45,211 nucleotides of DNA from Emmonsiellopsis sp. PD_33. Its lineage: Eukaryota; Ascomycota; Eurotiomycetes; Onygenales; Ajellomycetaceae. This document shows, piece after piece, positions 33,201-43,994 of the stretch. The DNA lies in NCBI GenBank assembly GCA_032988165.1, contig JANTQF010000289.1, positions 1 through 45,211 on the forward strand, in the 5' to 3' direction. The position numbers and the translations under genes are program-made. The notes under the pieces were generated by a model. It saw nothing but the letters and a program-made list of their open reading frames with translations. It had not been told where the DNA came from and did no database searches. Position 1 is the first letter of the stretch. Each line of letters opens with the position of its first letter.

Positions 33201-36074
33201 CAAATGCCGGATTTCCAGCTGCTCAGACCCACAGAGCCAAGAGGAGCTCCGGCATTTCAGCAAGCGTAGTTCGAAGCTGCAGGACAATTAATTCAACTTC
33301 TTGGGTGTTGGCGGGTGATTTGACTGGGAAAAGCAGAAGGAAAAACGTGCTAGTTGCGTTTGCATTATTCTTGTCTCGTGGTGGAACAAGTGATGGAGGG
33401 TGCGTTTCGCAGGAGAGCCGATCATTTCCTCAGCATCACAACATGACCCAAGCTGCTGCCGTATGTTAAACAGTTTGCTGATCAAACAAAGCCTTTCTCT
33501 TTTTTTTCCCTGTACCGTCCATTATCCAAGAGCCAAAAAAAAGTTCATTGCTCTTCCTTTGTTGCATTGCATGCGGATTGACAGACCAGCGATCGGACAT
33601 ACCTCCGACGAAATGCGGTTTTGCACCGCGCCAAGGGGAAAGACGCATGGTTAAATATAGCTGGACATGTAAGGGACACTTTGAGGGATGTGCAGGACGG
33701 TGTCTGATGGGAATTCATGGCGGAAATTCACTCGGCCACATCTCTATTCTATTCTTCATCAAACATGCTCTGACTCCCTGGAGCTTCCAATGTTGGAGCT
33801 CTCTCAAAGGATCGTGGAGGCAAGCTGAGAAACTACTCTGGAGGGCCGGTAGAGAATGTGATATGATGCGCTGCGATGCCGCTTCTACCCCTGGAAACAA
33901 GTTAATAACTTAAAATGAGGGCTGAGCAGCGAAAGGAGACGGCGTGTTTTATAAATAAATCCGCTGGGAGCGCCGACAAAACTTACTGTCAGCATTTTAC
34001 CAGTCCTGGCAGAGAAGTTAGTTTTGTGAGATGGAAAATTTGGAATTGCTGCGCATGACAAACGTATTCTGTCCCGTTCCGTGTGTTGGAGGCACATATC
34101 ACCGAAGATGGATAGGAGTTGAGATGAGGTTCGCTTTCTGGTGTAAGGGGATGTACGGCGTATTTGAAAAAACGGTGGCGTGCTTTTTGCAAAACAGGGG
34201 CCCCCACTCTTTGTTCTCGCTTCTTAAGTTTAGATTCGGCTGCTGTATTTGCAGAGATCGTCTGTATTATTCTTCCATCAACAACCACCACCAGCCTCGA
34301 AGATCATGAAAGTGCATCTCGAAAGCCACCATGTCTGGTCATTCTCCCGAGTTGCACCGCTGTCAATCCGCAGGCTCTCATAGGGCCAGCCTGTGCAAGT
34401 GGTGCTCGTGGCTTTCTCGACGTGACAGGTCTCCTGGACAAAGACGACGGGTGAAGATCAGTCTGAAGCTGCTTCGAAGTTGGGGCCCTGGGACCATGTG
34501 TCTGGACACTGACAACTCTCGGGGAATTGGGGACAGACGTCTTGGATCGTCCAATAGCAAGCCGCAACCGTGCTCCAAGAGACGCCAACTGTCGAGGTGT
34601 TTCGGGACTGACAGGGTGGTGGGCTGATAGGCTGATAGGCAAGGGTTGGGGCACATCCTCCGTTTCTCGCCCTAGCCTAGCCACATATGCCGGTCTTATT
34701 TTATCCTTGGGGATGGCTAGATCAGCCCAATGGGAAGCCCATCATTCATGAACTCTGTTCGCCAGGCTGCCAGCCCACGCAGCTAACGGTTCCCAGGGAA
34801 ATTGAACATCATCGTCCCGTCCGTCGTTGATTTCCGGTGGATCTGCGCTAAGGAGTGGCTGAGGGGTGTGGATCGCCACTGTGATTTATTCTTACAACAA
34901 TGCGCCGTTATTTTTAATGTTTCTCCTGCTTTGCAGCCCGTTCCTCCATTCGAAGCTCCCGCTCACTGAGCCAGTCAGCGCTGGTTGATAAGTTGGAACA
35001 GGAGAGTTCTAGCGAAGCGCACTCCGGGGTGGCCTGTACTCTTCCACTTGACTGATGGGATCGATCAAATCCTAAAAATTGCGGATCAACAGCGCTGTAA
35101 CAACAAGACAACCACGAGTCATGTGCAAATATGATACGGCCGGTTACAGCTCACGGGTCCAGTCTGGCGAATCGCCATGCCCCTCTTGAGAAAGCCAACA
35201 GAGCCACCACGAGGCAGCTAAAGTTTCCTAAGGTACGGTACCGACAAGAGCACACCCGTCCGCCACAGCCAACCAAAAATACACTAGGAGTTACCAAAAG
35301 TATTCCTGGGTTCGGAGAGTGGTTGTCTCAATAACAATAGCACCTTTGCGACCAACTGGGGAGAGGCGGTATTTCCCATGTCTTCTGTCACCGCTTCGTC
35401 TGGAAGTTGCAGCTCCGTACGTGGTTAAGTGGAAGGAAGTGCTGCGTAGTCCCTAGACTGGTACGGAGTATTAATACACTCCGTTTGGATGGTACGGCGG
35501 CACTGGGCAATCGTTATCGCCAATCTCAGGGTATCCTCGATAAAGGGTCCCCAGTGGGTACAAAGCCCCATTATAATTACGTCCCATGATTAATTCAATA
35601 CCAAGCTCCTCAATCGGCGGTATTGGGGATAAGTGGGGATTATTCAAAGTCTCTCCTCACAATTCGAAGAAAGTTGGGGTCGATACTTTTCGTTAATGCT
35701 TACCGAGCTGATGATCACTTCGGCTGTGCTTCTTTTTCCGCGCCAGAAAGGAGAGGCAAAGTATCCTCCTCCCCCCTTAAACCCCCCCGCCGGATTCTGG
35801 AAGATCTTTGGCTCTAGTGCACGTTTACCCATGTCGAGCTAAACATTTCCCTATTAATCAACCCATAGCGGCCTGCATCGGCGCTCCTGGTTTATTCCAT
35901 ATCAACCCGCCCTAATCCCTTGTCCTGGATTTCTTGTCCATCTTTAACTTCACTCCTGGTTGCACCCATCTTCTGCTCTATCTGCACATCGTCTCTCTGA
36001 TTTATCCTACTAAGTATTGAATATAGTGTTACTGTTGCATCTGCTCAACTCAACCAACCCACTTTACGTTCAAG
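21259..36074. other. 14.8-kb gene-poor interval upstream of the MtfA-like gene
   Basis: No gene in this stretch meets a reasonable standard. Open frames are short (longest 192 codons at 27581-28159, minus), in conflicting frames and strands, and without recognisable domains, splice continuity or codon bias. The composition is moderate and not extremely AT-rich, which argues against RIP-silenced transposons. No terminal repeats, tRNA or rRNA were seen. The rightmost kilobase has C/T-rich stretches, most likely the promoter and leader of the gene at 36075. Noncoding transcripts, very divergent genes or old transposon fragments cannot be excluded. Confidence 0.5.
24106..25413 (-). other. Possible decayed coding block
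   Basis: Several adjacent minus-strand open frames (25413-25057, 24993-24730, 24623-24318, 24342-24106) have amino-acid composition that looks more protein-like than their surroundings, in different frames with stops between. None begins with a convincing ATG, and GT..AG introns linking them could not be established. I do not recognise the family. It may be a frameshifted gene relic or chance. Confidence 0.15.
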
Positions 36075-37193
36075 ATGAATCTGTCTCATCTGGTCACCAG
36101 TTACCATACCCCCCCTTCTTCTACATCTTCCCACTCTAGCACTTCCCATAAGCGTCAAGCCCTGCACAATGAAACACCTGCGTTGTCAGTGTCGAACGTA
36201 TACTATGATCGGAATGCCTCAAACCTCGCATATGCCCGTACCCATCAACCACCTTTGTCCCCACCAGTGGAGGACCAGCCAAGATTCTCCCTCCCTTCGA
36301 TATCAAGTTTACTACAAGGCGCGGACAATTTGCCCCCTATCCACATATCAAGTATGAACACCCAACCTAATGAACATAGCTAAAGATACTAACTCACCTG
36401 AGCAGAGAAACAGCGTCCCAACCCATTATCACAAAGGGGTCTGGATCAGACATCGCAAAATCATGGATCCAACCACGGATTCATTAATAAATCAAGAATT
36501 ATTCTCCCGCCAACACCCCCTCTACGACCTGGTTCGGGGCTTGATAGAAGCAAACATTCGCCGTCTAGCTCGTCACCGGCGTCTGCGCATTCCCCCATTT
36601 CAGTAGCCAATCTCACAAATGCCAGCATCACGCCAACAACGGAGACTTCTCACCACCGTCAAATCTCTCAAGTATCATTACCAGCACACTCAGCGCGGAC
36701 AACATCAATATCTCAGACTTCGCCAGTCTCCTTGCCAGATCGGCCTTATACGTCGTCTTCAAATAGGCCCACAGGCTCATTCGCATCCCCGGCCGAGCCT
36801 CCCGCAAACCCGCCAGATTTCTATCGCCGGCCATCTCATCCCCCTACTTTCACATCTTCTATTCCGCTGGCAGTAGCACCCTCTTCCTCTCAGCAACAGC
36901 ACCAACACCACCATCATTCGATGATTTCCACCTGGCAGCACCATCACTATTTTCCGCCGTCGAACACGGCCCCTTACCCACAGAACCAGGACAGGTACGT
37001 CTGTACGACCTGTCGCAAGGCATTTTCTCGCCCATCGAGCTTGCGGATTCACTCACACAGCCATACGGGCGAGAAACCATTCAAGTGCCCGCATATCAAC
37101 TGTGGCAAGTCATTTAGCGTCCGGAGTAACATGAAACGACATGAACGTGGCTGCCACACGGGCAGACCCACCCAAGCGGCTCTGGTGAACTGA
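36075..37193 (+). CDS. mtfA: C2H2 zinc-finger transcription factor, MtfA-like
   Basis: Predicted nuclear regulator of 354 residues with two C-terminal C2H2 fingers. In Aspergillus, MtfA controls secondary metabolism, development and secreted proteases. Exons are 36075-36351 and 36406-37193; the 54-nt intron (GTATGA...AGCAG) has a perfect TACTAAC branch site. The N-terminus has the MNLSHLV start and an LPSISSLLQGAD segment. The middle is Ser/Thr/Pro-rich, then Gln/His-rich (about 255-270). Finger 1 uses C292, C295, H308 and H312. Finger 2 uses C320, C325, H338 and H343, with the FSRPSSLRIHSHSHTGEKPF linker. The order and the HERGCHTGRP ending fit what I remember of MtfA. A different regulator with the same finger pair remains possible, so the symbol is less certain than the class. 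A very long gene-poor region lies upstream. Confidence 0.83.
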
Positions 37194-38710
37194 GCGAGCG
37201 GAAGACGTCTATGCTCGCTTGAAAACCCAAAACTGGACGACCTTGTTGACATCAAGGGTACCCCGCGTGGGACTCGTTGAGGCTCGGGTATTCATCGAAC
37301 AAAGGATCCGAAAACAGGCCCATACACAGGTGTCCGATGAACCACTCTGGTCTATAGGACTATCGAACCATGGCGTTAGAACAGTTCTTGGATCCCGGAT
37401 AAACCCACCCCCTCTCTACCTTTGCCTTACTCTTCCAACCTGATCAACGAAACAACGAACGATCAAAACGAAATACCTGTCCAACAAACGCCCGGCCACC
37501 CCTGAAATTTCGAGACTACCGGATCAAATGAAGGCAAAAGACGACCTTCAACATCGAGCTACTAGCGGCCGATAGAACGGCAGCCAAGGTGGCAGAGCTC
37601 CAAGGCAGTTTCAACAGACTGCCAGCTTTACTGCGATCAAAAACGTCACGAAAAGAGAAACGAAGGAGGAAGGCTGGTTGGCAGGTGCGAATTAAGACGA
37701 TAGATACAAGGAGAACCCAGCGCTGAAGACTTTTTGGTTATTAAAAACCTTACCCGGGCACGATTTTGTTCTGTTCCTTTACTTTCCTTATTTTCTTAAG
37801 GATATGTCCTCTTTTACATTCAACATCCATACCATTCTACCTGCCCCCGATGTATTATTTACAAATTATCCTTTGATCTACTTTCCATGAGGGAACTGGG
37901 CTTTCTTTCTTTCTCTCTTTTTTTTCAATGCCGGTGATATATAACTCCTGGCTCGTGTATATACTAGATACGTTTACGATATATATATTTTTTATTCCTG
38001 ATTCTTCACCGTTCATTTGATTTTTCTTCTACACGAAGGGTGCCTTTAAATAAGCACACTTTAGAACACTACCAATCCAGGGAGTATTCTATACTTCCTA
38101 ATGGGCCGGTAGGCAAGGCTCCCTCCCTGTCTCTATCCCCAACTGGTCCCCTCCTCCTGCCTACATGCTCCATTTTCGTATTTATGAGAATAGTTAGTCC
38201 TTTCTTCCCCTCATTATCTTGGTATCTGGAGGCCCAACGCGCGTGTTGTAAACAGCGCCTGCCCTCCACCTCTTCCACCTCTATGAGCGAATAATAGTGC
38301 CCCGATGACAATAAGCGGATTCCAGGTCTCAAACACCTTTATACTGGTTAGCTATAATCCATAGATTCAATCTGTCACATCAGTACCTACATAAGAGTGC
38401 CAACGGCCTATGCAACGCACCGTGTATATCATCTAATGCTCGAAATTTAGCATAGATCAAAAACAACACGTAGAAAATGGCAAAATCAATTTAAAGCGGC
38501 AGTCGGCGCGACGGGAAACTGCCATCCGTCTGTTTGCTTTTAAAAAGGAAGGGAATCAAATCCAGTATGTTATCTCGTATATCTCATCAAGAACGCCAGA
38601 AAGAAACACGCCTATATATAAATAAATAAAGGATATATGTAAAAGGTTTTTTTCTTCGACCGCATAGAAGAACGACCACAAAGCCAGCTACCTATGTGCG
38701 CATATATAAT
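37194..38710. other. Convergent intergenic region (MtfA-like and BTB gene 3' flanks)
   Basis: About 1.5 kb between two convergent stop codons. It becomes T-rich after about 37730 and A/T-rich after 38340 and contains only short, unremarkable open frames. It most likely consists of the two 3' UTRs. I see no RNA gene. Confidence 0.55.
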
Positions 38711-40960
38711 TTACGCATCCAGATCCAACTTCTGCAATAGAACATCCAGTTTGTTCAAGAGGATCTGATAATCAGCCGCATCCCGAGCAAATTCATCGCC
38801 CGCAGCGTTCCCATCAAGAGTTCTGAAAGCAGAACTGGTATTTTCTGCCTCTTGACCGGATGGTGATTTGGTCCTGTCGTCGCTGACATCGATAGCTTCG
38901 TCCTCTGGGGTTTTCGTCCGTTGACGAGGGGAAGAGTAGCCAGAGACAGAAGCAAAGGCGGAGTCAGATCTAGCACTGGATGGCCCCCAGTTTGGAATAT
39001 CAAGCGGCTGCGCGTTGGTGTCGGGGGCGACTTGAGCAATATTGACGACAGCTCCTGCGAGCTGGGCGGCTTCTTCCCTGCTTTCGTCCATCATTTCGTC
39101 CAAGCCTGCGTCTTCGAATCGGAGCCTGAACCTCTCGCTAAGATAGAATCGGATATCGTCTACGAGTTCGATAGAGTCTGTTTCCTGTCTTTGCGTGATG
39201 CGGGTGGCTGATTCAGCGACGAGTTCTTCGAACTCTGGTAGGTCGATGTGCGATTCTAGACGGTAGGCTAGATATCGCGCAGTGAACTCCTCCAGTCGTT
39301 GAACGCGGAACATCCATGCGGCGCGGATGAGTTCGTAGATGTCGATTTCTTCATCCTCTATTTCTTCTTTTTTGAGTTGTGAATCCCCCCCCTTCGATTT
39401 CATGGTTCCGTTGCCCAGTGAGCTGATTAAAAGTGCTGCTCTTGACTTGAGCCGCTCAATTAAGAGAAGGTCTGTAGCGTAGAGGACGTCGACACCTAGG
39501 GCCAGGGGGAAGTCGACTTTATCGGTGTATATGTAAGTGAGGACAACTTCCAATGCCTCCGGAGTACAGTCGACAGGTATTACTTGTAAATGGTCCGTCA
39601 TCTGTGCTTCTTTGAAGCTAGAAGAAAACATGGCGTTGAAAAAATCGGAACGGAGGAGCATAGCTCGATGTACGGGGAAGAGGGTTGACATGCGTTGTGT
39701 TGGAGGCGGCGATGGGGGTCGTGACCTTGGGCCAACTGGAATACCAATAGTATTCCCAACACCATTGTGGTCTGGCTGCGTTTCCTTGAGATACTCCGCA
39801 GGCTCAGTGTCTTCCCCGGTAGATTCATCCGCGCGAAGTAGTACGTCGGCGAATATCCCATTGTTCCTATCCCACTTCACCTCATTGGCTTTGCTAGTTT
39901 CGATTACAAGTTTATGCTTGAGGACATTTTCCTGAAACCATACTTCCATCTGATCACGTCCAGTGGAAGTCTCCTCAGTTCGTCGTTGCCTTGCCAGTCT
40001 CCTGTCCCCGCTGTCTAGAATTGTATCGACAAGGCCAGGAAGCTCCAAATGCTTCGCGATCTTGTTAATACCAGTCAAAACCTCTTCCTCCGTAAACCCG
40101 GTTCCTGGTCCTGATCTCAACTCTCGCGGTGCTTCTCCTAGGTATAAATATTTTATCCCTGCGCTGAACGCCTGCGGGGGAATTGTGTTTGGGAGTTTCC
40201 ACGTCGTTACATCCGGGGCTATGGATAACTTGTTGGAAAAATACGGGGAGCGCGCAGAAAGGATGAATTTATGAAGCCGAAACGATTCGTCAGCAGCGGT
40301 CACTATGATATCCGACGTTTGAGGGTGCTCTCGGGTCAGTAGTGACGACAAGTGAGCAGCAAACGGCTGCAAAGGATCCGCGGTTTTAGAATAGTCATAT
40401 TCAAGAAGTAAATTCCGGATTCTGTCGTTCAGCGCATTATACAGACACCTGAGAGTACGAAGAGTTAGCAAAATGTCCTTTGGATGATAGGTTAAAATCG
40501 GGGGAAGCAGTACCTTTCGCCCTGAAAAGTGTCTCGCTCACACAAGGCACCCGAGTCAAGGAGAAGCCGTACAACTTCATAATGACCACATAGACTAGCC
40601 TTTTGGAAAAGAGTCACTTTCCAAGACATTCAGGGAAGATAGATAGGCCGACCCCAGAAATCAAGACAAGCATGAAACGTCGCCACGGGACAAGATACGA
40701 TAGAATAGTAGGAAAGCCGCACTTACAAGGATCAAAGGCGTGCAGTCAAATAAATCCCTGGCATTAATATTAACACCCTCCGTAATCTTCTCCTGGCAAG
40801 CTTTCAGATCGCCTCTTCGACATGCTTCGCAGAGTTCACGGAATGGGTGGCTGAGGTCCAGGGGGTTATCCTCCTTCAGCTTCCCATCTCTGATCAGTTT
40901 CCGCTCATGTTGCAGACTGGTCTCCAGCTGGTCTTTGCGCGGAGTCGTCGTCTCAGACAT
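38711..40960 (-). CDS. Ankyrin repeat plus double BTB/POZ domain protein
   Basis: Predicted 685-residue adaptor resembling human ABTB1 and fission-yeast Btb3, which bring substrates to Cul3 ubiquitin ligases. Exons on the minus strand are 40960-40727, 40599-40514 and 40448-38711; introns of 127 and 65 nt have GT..AG ends and restore ankyrin wording (DCTPLIL then ASLCGHYEVVRLLLDSGA). Ankyrin repeats cover about residues 40-105. The first BTB is about 150-212 (SDIIVTAADESFRLHKFILSARSPYF). The second, split by an acidic and proline-rich insert, is about 300-450 (FADVLL ... FPVHRAMLLRSDFFNAMF). The C-terminal ~120 residues are Ser/Asp/Glu-rich. I chose the ATG at 40960; an in-frame ATG at 41065 would add 35 residues. 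It is divergent from nimA. Confidence 0.87.
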
Positions 40961-41663
40961 ATCTAATGTGAGAGGAGAGCACTGATCTTGGGCACTGCCA
41001 ATGGGGGGTGAATGGAGGACGTTGATGGCGAACGACGGGAAGGGGAAATATGGCTTTGTCAGCATGGCGGGACCTCGCTTATCTTATCTAAAATATCACG
41101 TGGCATGCGGCGCGCCAAGCCAGGATCCACGTGATTTCCCCACAAGAGTCGAATGCCGAACTTGAGCCGAAGCGGATGTGTGCTGGGAGGCCAACGGGGA
41201 GAGAATAGGCATGAATCAGTGTAGGGAGAACTATGCAGATGCATGGCCGAACTCTGTGCTGCTGCTGCTCAGGGATAACCCTTTGTCCATACATACACTG
41301 GAAACGAGAGGCGGCCAGTGCACCTCCATCCATGGATATCTTTGTAGTCCCTGAGCCCGCAACGTCATTGGCCGACCTCTAGTCCCGACAGCCGAGCGGC
41401 AGAACCGCACACCGCCTGCCCAAAACAGCTAACTATGTACAGCGCGCTGGTTGCTCGGCAACGCGGACAAACGAAACACCGCTGCGCTGTTGGGGGATTT
41501 GATATTGGCTTCTTTTTCTTCATTCTTGTCCAAACATCACCACTCGTCTTGCGCGTTACTACTAACTCTACAGGTTTTTTGTGTTGAATAGCACCTCTAT
41601 GTATTGATTGTACCTTTTTTCCTGTTCCTCCTCCTTCAAGTTGTTCGCCATCCATCGTTGACT
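40961..41663. promoter_or_regulatory. Shared divergent promoter of the BTB gene and nimA
   Basis: 703 bp between two divergent starts. It contains the symmetric CACGTG pair described separately. On the nimA side there is a T-rich stretch (about 41505-41640) typical of a fungal promoter or leader. A minus-strand open frame at 41365-41655 has no recognisable features. Confidence 0.5.
41097..41133. promoter_or_regulatory. Inverted pair of CACGTG sites between the BTB gene and nimA
   Basis: TCACGTGG at 41096-41103 and CCACGTGA at 41127-41134 are exact reverse complements of each other, spaced 31 bp centre to centre (about three helical turns). The arrangement is symmetric and so suits a divergent promoter. 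The binding factor (a bHLH protein of the Cbf1 or SREBP type) is inferred from the core motif only. Confidence 0.4.
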
Positions 41664-43994
41664 ATGGCGATTGCGCTCGCGGAAGTCGACAAGTATGATG
41701 TGCTGGAGCGGATAGGTAAGGGAGGCTACCCGATATAGAGGATGAATCTGCTAACAGAATATAGGCAGTGGTTCCTTTGGTGTCATCCGTAAAGTTAGAC
41801 GAAAGGCTGATGGCTATGTACGGACGACGAAATTACAATATAGCTTTTCATCAACGAGCTAACGGATTGGTAGATACTTTGTCGCAAGGAAATCAACTAC
41901 GTCAAGATGTCGCAGAAGGAGCGTGAGCAGCTGACGACCGAGTTCAATATCCTCAGCTCCCTTCGACACCCCAATATCGTCGCATATTACCACCGAGAGC
42001 ACCTGAAAGCGTCCCAGGATCTTTACCTCTACATGGAGTACTGCGGTGGTGGAGACCTTGGAATGGTTATCAAGAACCTAAAGGCCACCAACAAATTTGC
42101 GGAGGAAGAGTTTGTTTGGCGGATCCTCTCGCAGCTCGTCACCGCACTATATCGTTGCCATTATGGTGTCGACCCTCCCGAAGCTGGATCAAACGTGCTC
42201 GGACCCCTTCCGACCCCGAAGACCTCCGGCTTGAAAGGGAAGCAGGCCCAGATGATGATCCTGCACCGCGATTTGAAACCCGAGAATAGTGAGAAAAGCC
42301 ACATCCCCTTCTATGAAGCAGGATACTGACTTGAAACTTCAGTTTTTCTTGGCGCAGATCAATCTGTAAAGCTGGGCGACTTTGGTCTGTCCAAACAAAT
42401 GCGTTCCCAGGATTTCGCTTCTACCTACGTTGGCACTCCGTTTTACATGTCTCCGGAGATATGCGCCGCCGAGAAATACACCCTCCACTCGGACATTTGG
42501 GCTGTTGGCTGCATTATGTACGAGTTGTGCGCGAAAGAGCCTCCCTTTAACGCACGGACACACATCCAGCTCATCCAAAAGATCCGTGAAGGAAAATTTG
42601 CTCCTTTGCCCGATCTATATTCCAGCGAGCTTAAAAGCGTGATTGCAAGCTGTTTAAAGGTCAATCCAGACCACCGCCCCGACACACTTGCTCTGCTGAA
42701 CATGCCGGTCATCCGGTTGATGCGGAAAGAGAAAGAGGTAGTTGACCTAGGACTTTCATTGCGCAAACGAGAGGAGGCCACAGTTCAGAGGATCAAAGAG
42801 CTGGAACTCAGCTATGCGCACTTCGAAAAGGAAAAGGCAGTCATGAAAGTAGATATTGAAAAGCAAGTTCGCCGCGAATGGGAAGTTAAAGCCAGGCTTG
42901 AGATTGATCGCCAGGTTCAAATGGAGTTTGAAAAACTACGTAAACGGTTCGACGCAGAAGTTCAAGACAAAGTCACACTTGAGCTACAGAGGCAACGAAA
43001 GAGCATTTCTCCAGTGGTTGATGAACCAGAAACGTCATCGTCAGCGGAGCATTCCTACCAGTCATCTATCGGTACCGGAAATGGAGATGATGACTTCCCT
43101 TCATCCACCGACCTTAGTGAACTTTCCCTCGACTCCCCAACGTCCGAGAGTAGCAAACCGCCCAGAAAATCCCATCGGACACCGTTCAGCCGTTCAAAAA
43201 CCACATTCGAATCCCCTCATGATGTGCAAATGAGCGAGCCTTCACCAATGTCTATCGCATCATTATCCCTTTCTCCCCGCCGTACCGCTGGAGGTGGGTC
43301 TTCGAAGAACATATTCGCAGAGGGAGCAAGGACAAATCTCAAATGGGAGCCGACCTTGGCATACGATTCCGACGACGAAGATGATATCCCCGATGTGCCA
43401 TCACCCACACGCCAAAAGGTTAGACCCGATCCTATCAAAGCACCATCAAGACCATTGCTTCGACACAACACAGCTGCAATGATGCAGAAGTTAAGTACAC
43501 AACCTAGCCTGTTCCCATCCAAGAGTGGTAGCCAGCCAGGTCTCTCGACAGCAGCCTCACATAGCGATCTCCGACACGCGGCTGCAGAGGCGCGAGCGAA
43601 ATCACCACGCCGCCTAACCAAAATTCCCTCGTCGTCAAATCTCCACAGTGACGGCGGATCACCCAGTCGGAAGGCTGGAACAAAGCCCCCCTCCTTCAAA
43701 GTTAACGGAGGAGGGGAGGAAATGTTCAAAGCTGTCATGCAGCGGAATATGGGCGGACGGACACTTGTCGAGCTCGCTCAAGCCAGAGCAGGCGGCCGCC
43801 CAGTTGAAGATTCGAAACGTACAGTTGGCGAGTCTAGAATTCCGACCACTGGACATTCGCCACATCCGCTGGGGGCGACAGGCGGTATGAGGTCCTTAGA
43901 AAGAGACCCTCCAGCCACCTGGGACCCTGAAAGGGATGAAATGCCTAGCCCCTTTTTGGCTCGGGGGACAAAAGTTATTCGCAATTTGAGATAG
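41664..43994 (+). CDS. nimA: G2/M protein kinase NimA (NEK family)
   Basis: Mitotic serine/threonine kinase of 723 residues (Aspergillus nidulans NIMA is about 700). NIMA is needed for mitotic entry, chromatin condensation and partial nuclear-pore disassembly. Exons are 41664-41715, 41765-41817, 41874-42288 and 42343-43994; introns of 49, 56 and 54 nt have GT..AG ends. The first intron interrupts the glycine loop, restored as GSGSFG (18-23). The ATP lysine is K40, HRDLKPEN is 166-173, DFG 186-188, and the activation loop STYVGTPFYMSPE starts at about 200, with T201 the likely counterpart of NIMA T199. The roughly 30-residue insert before HRD (about 133-160) is typical of filamentous fungi. 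A coiled coil covers about 315-410. The C-terminal tail is Ser/Pro-rich with acidic, PEST-like stretches, in keeping with mitotic degradation. Confidence 0.95.

Noticed and set aside
36370..36876. Separate small open frames within the MtfA-like locus
   Set aside because: They are out of frame with the spliced MtfA-like coding sequence, which runs continuously from the TACTAAC-containing intron to the zinc fingers.
43217..43738. 173-codon open frame antisense to the nimA 3' region
   Set aside because: It lies fully inside the Ser/Pro-rich tail of nimA, whose reading frame is well supported. Low-complexity codons often leave the opposite strand open, and no motif is present.
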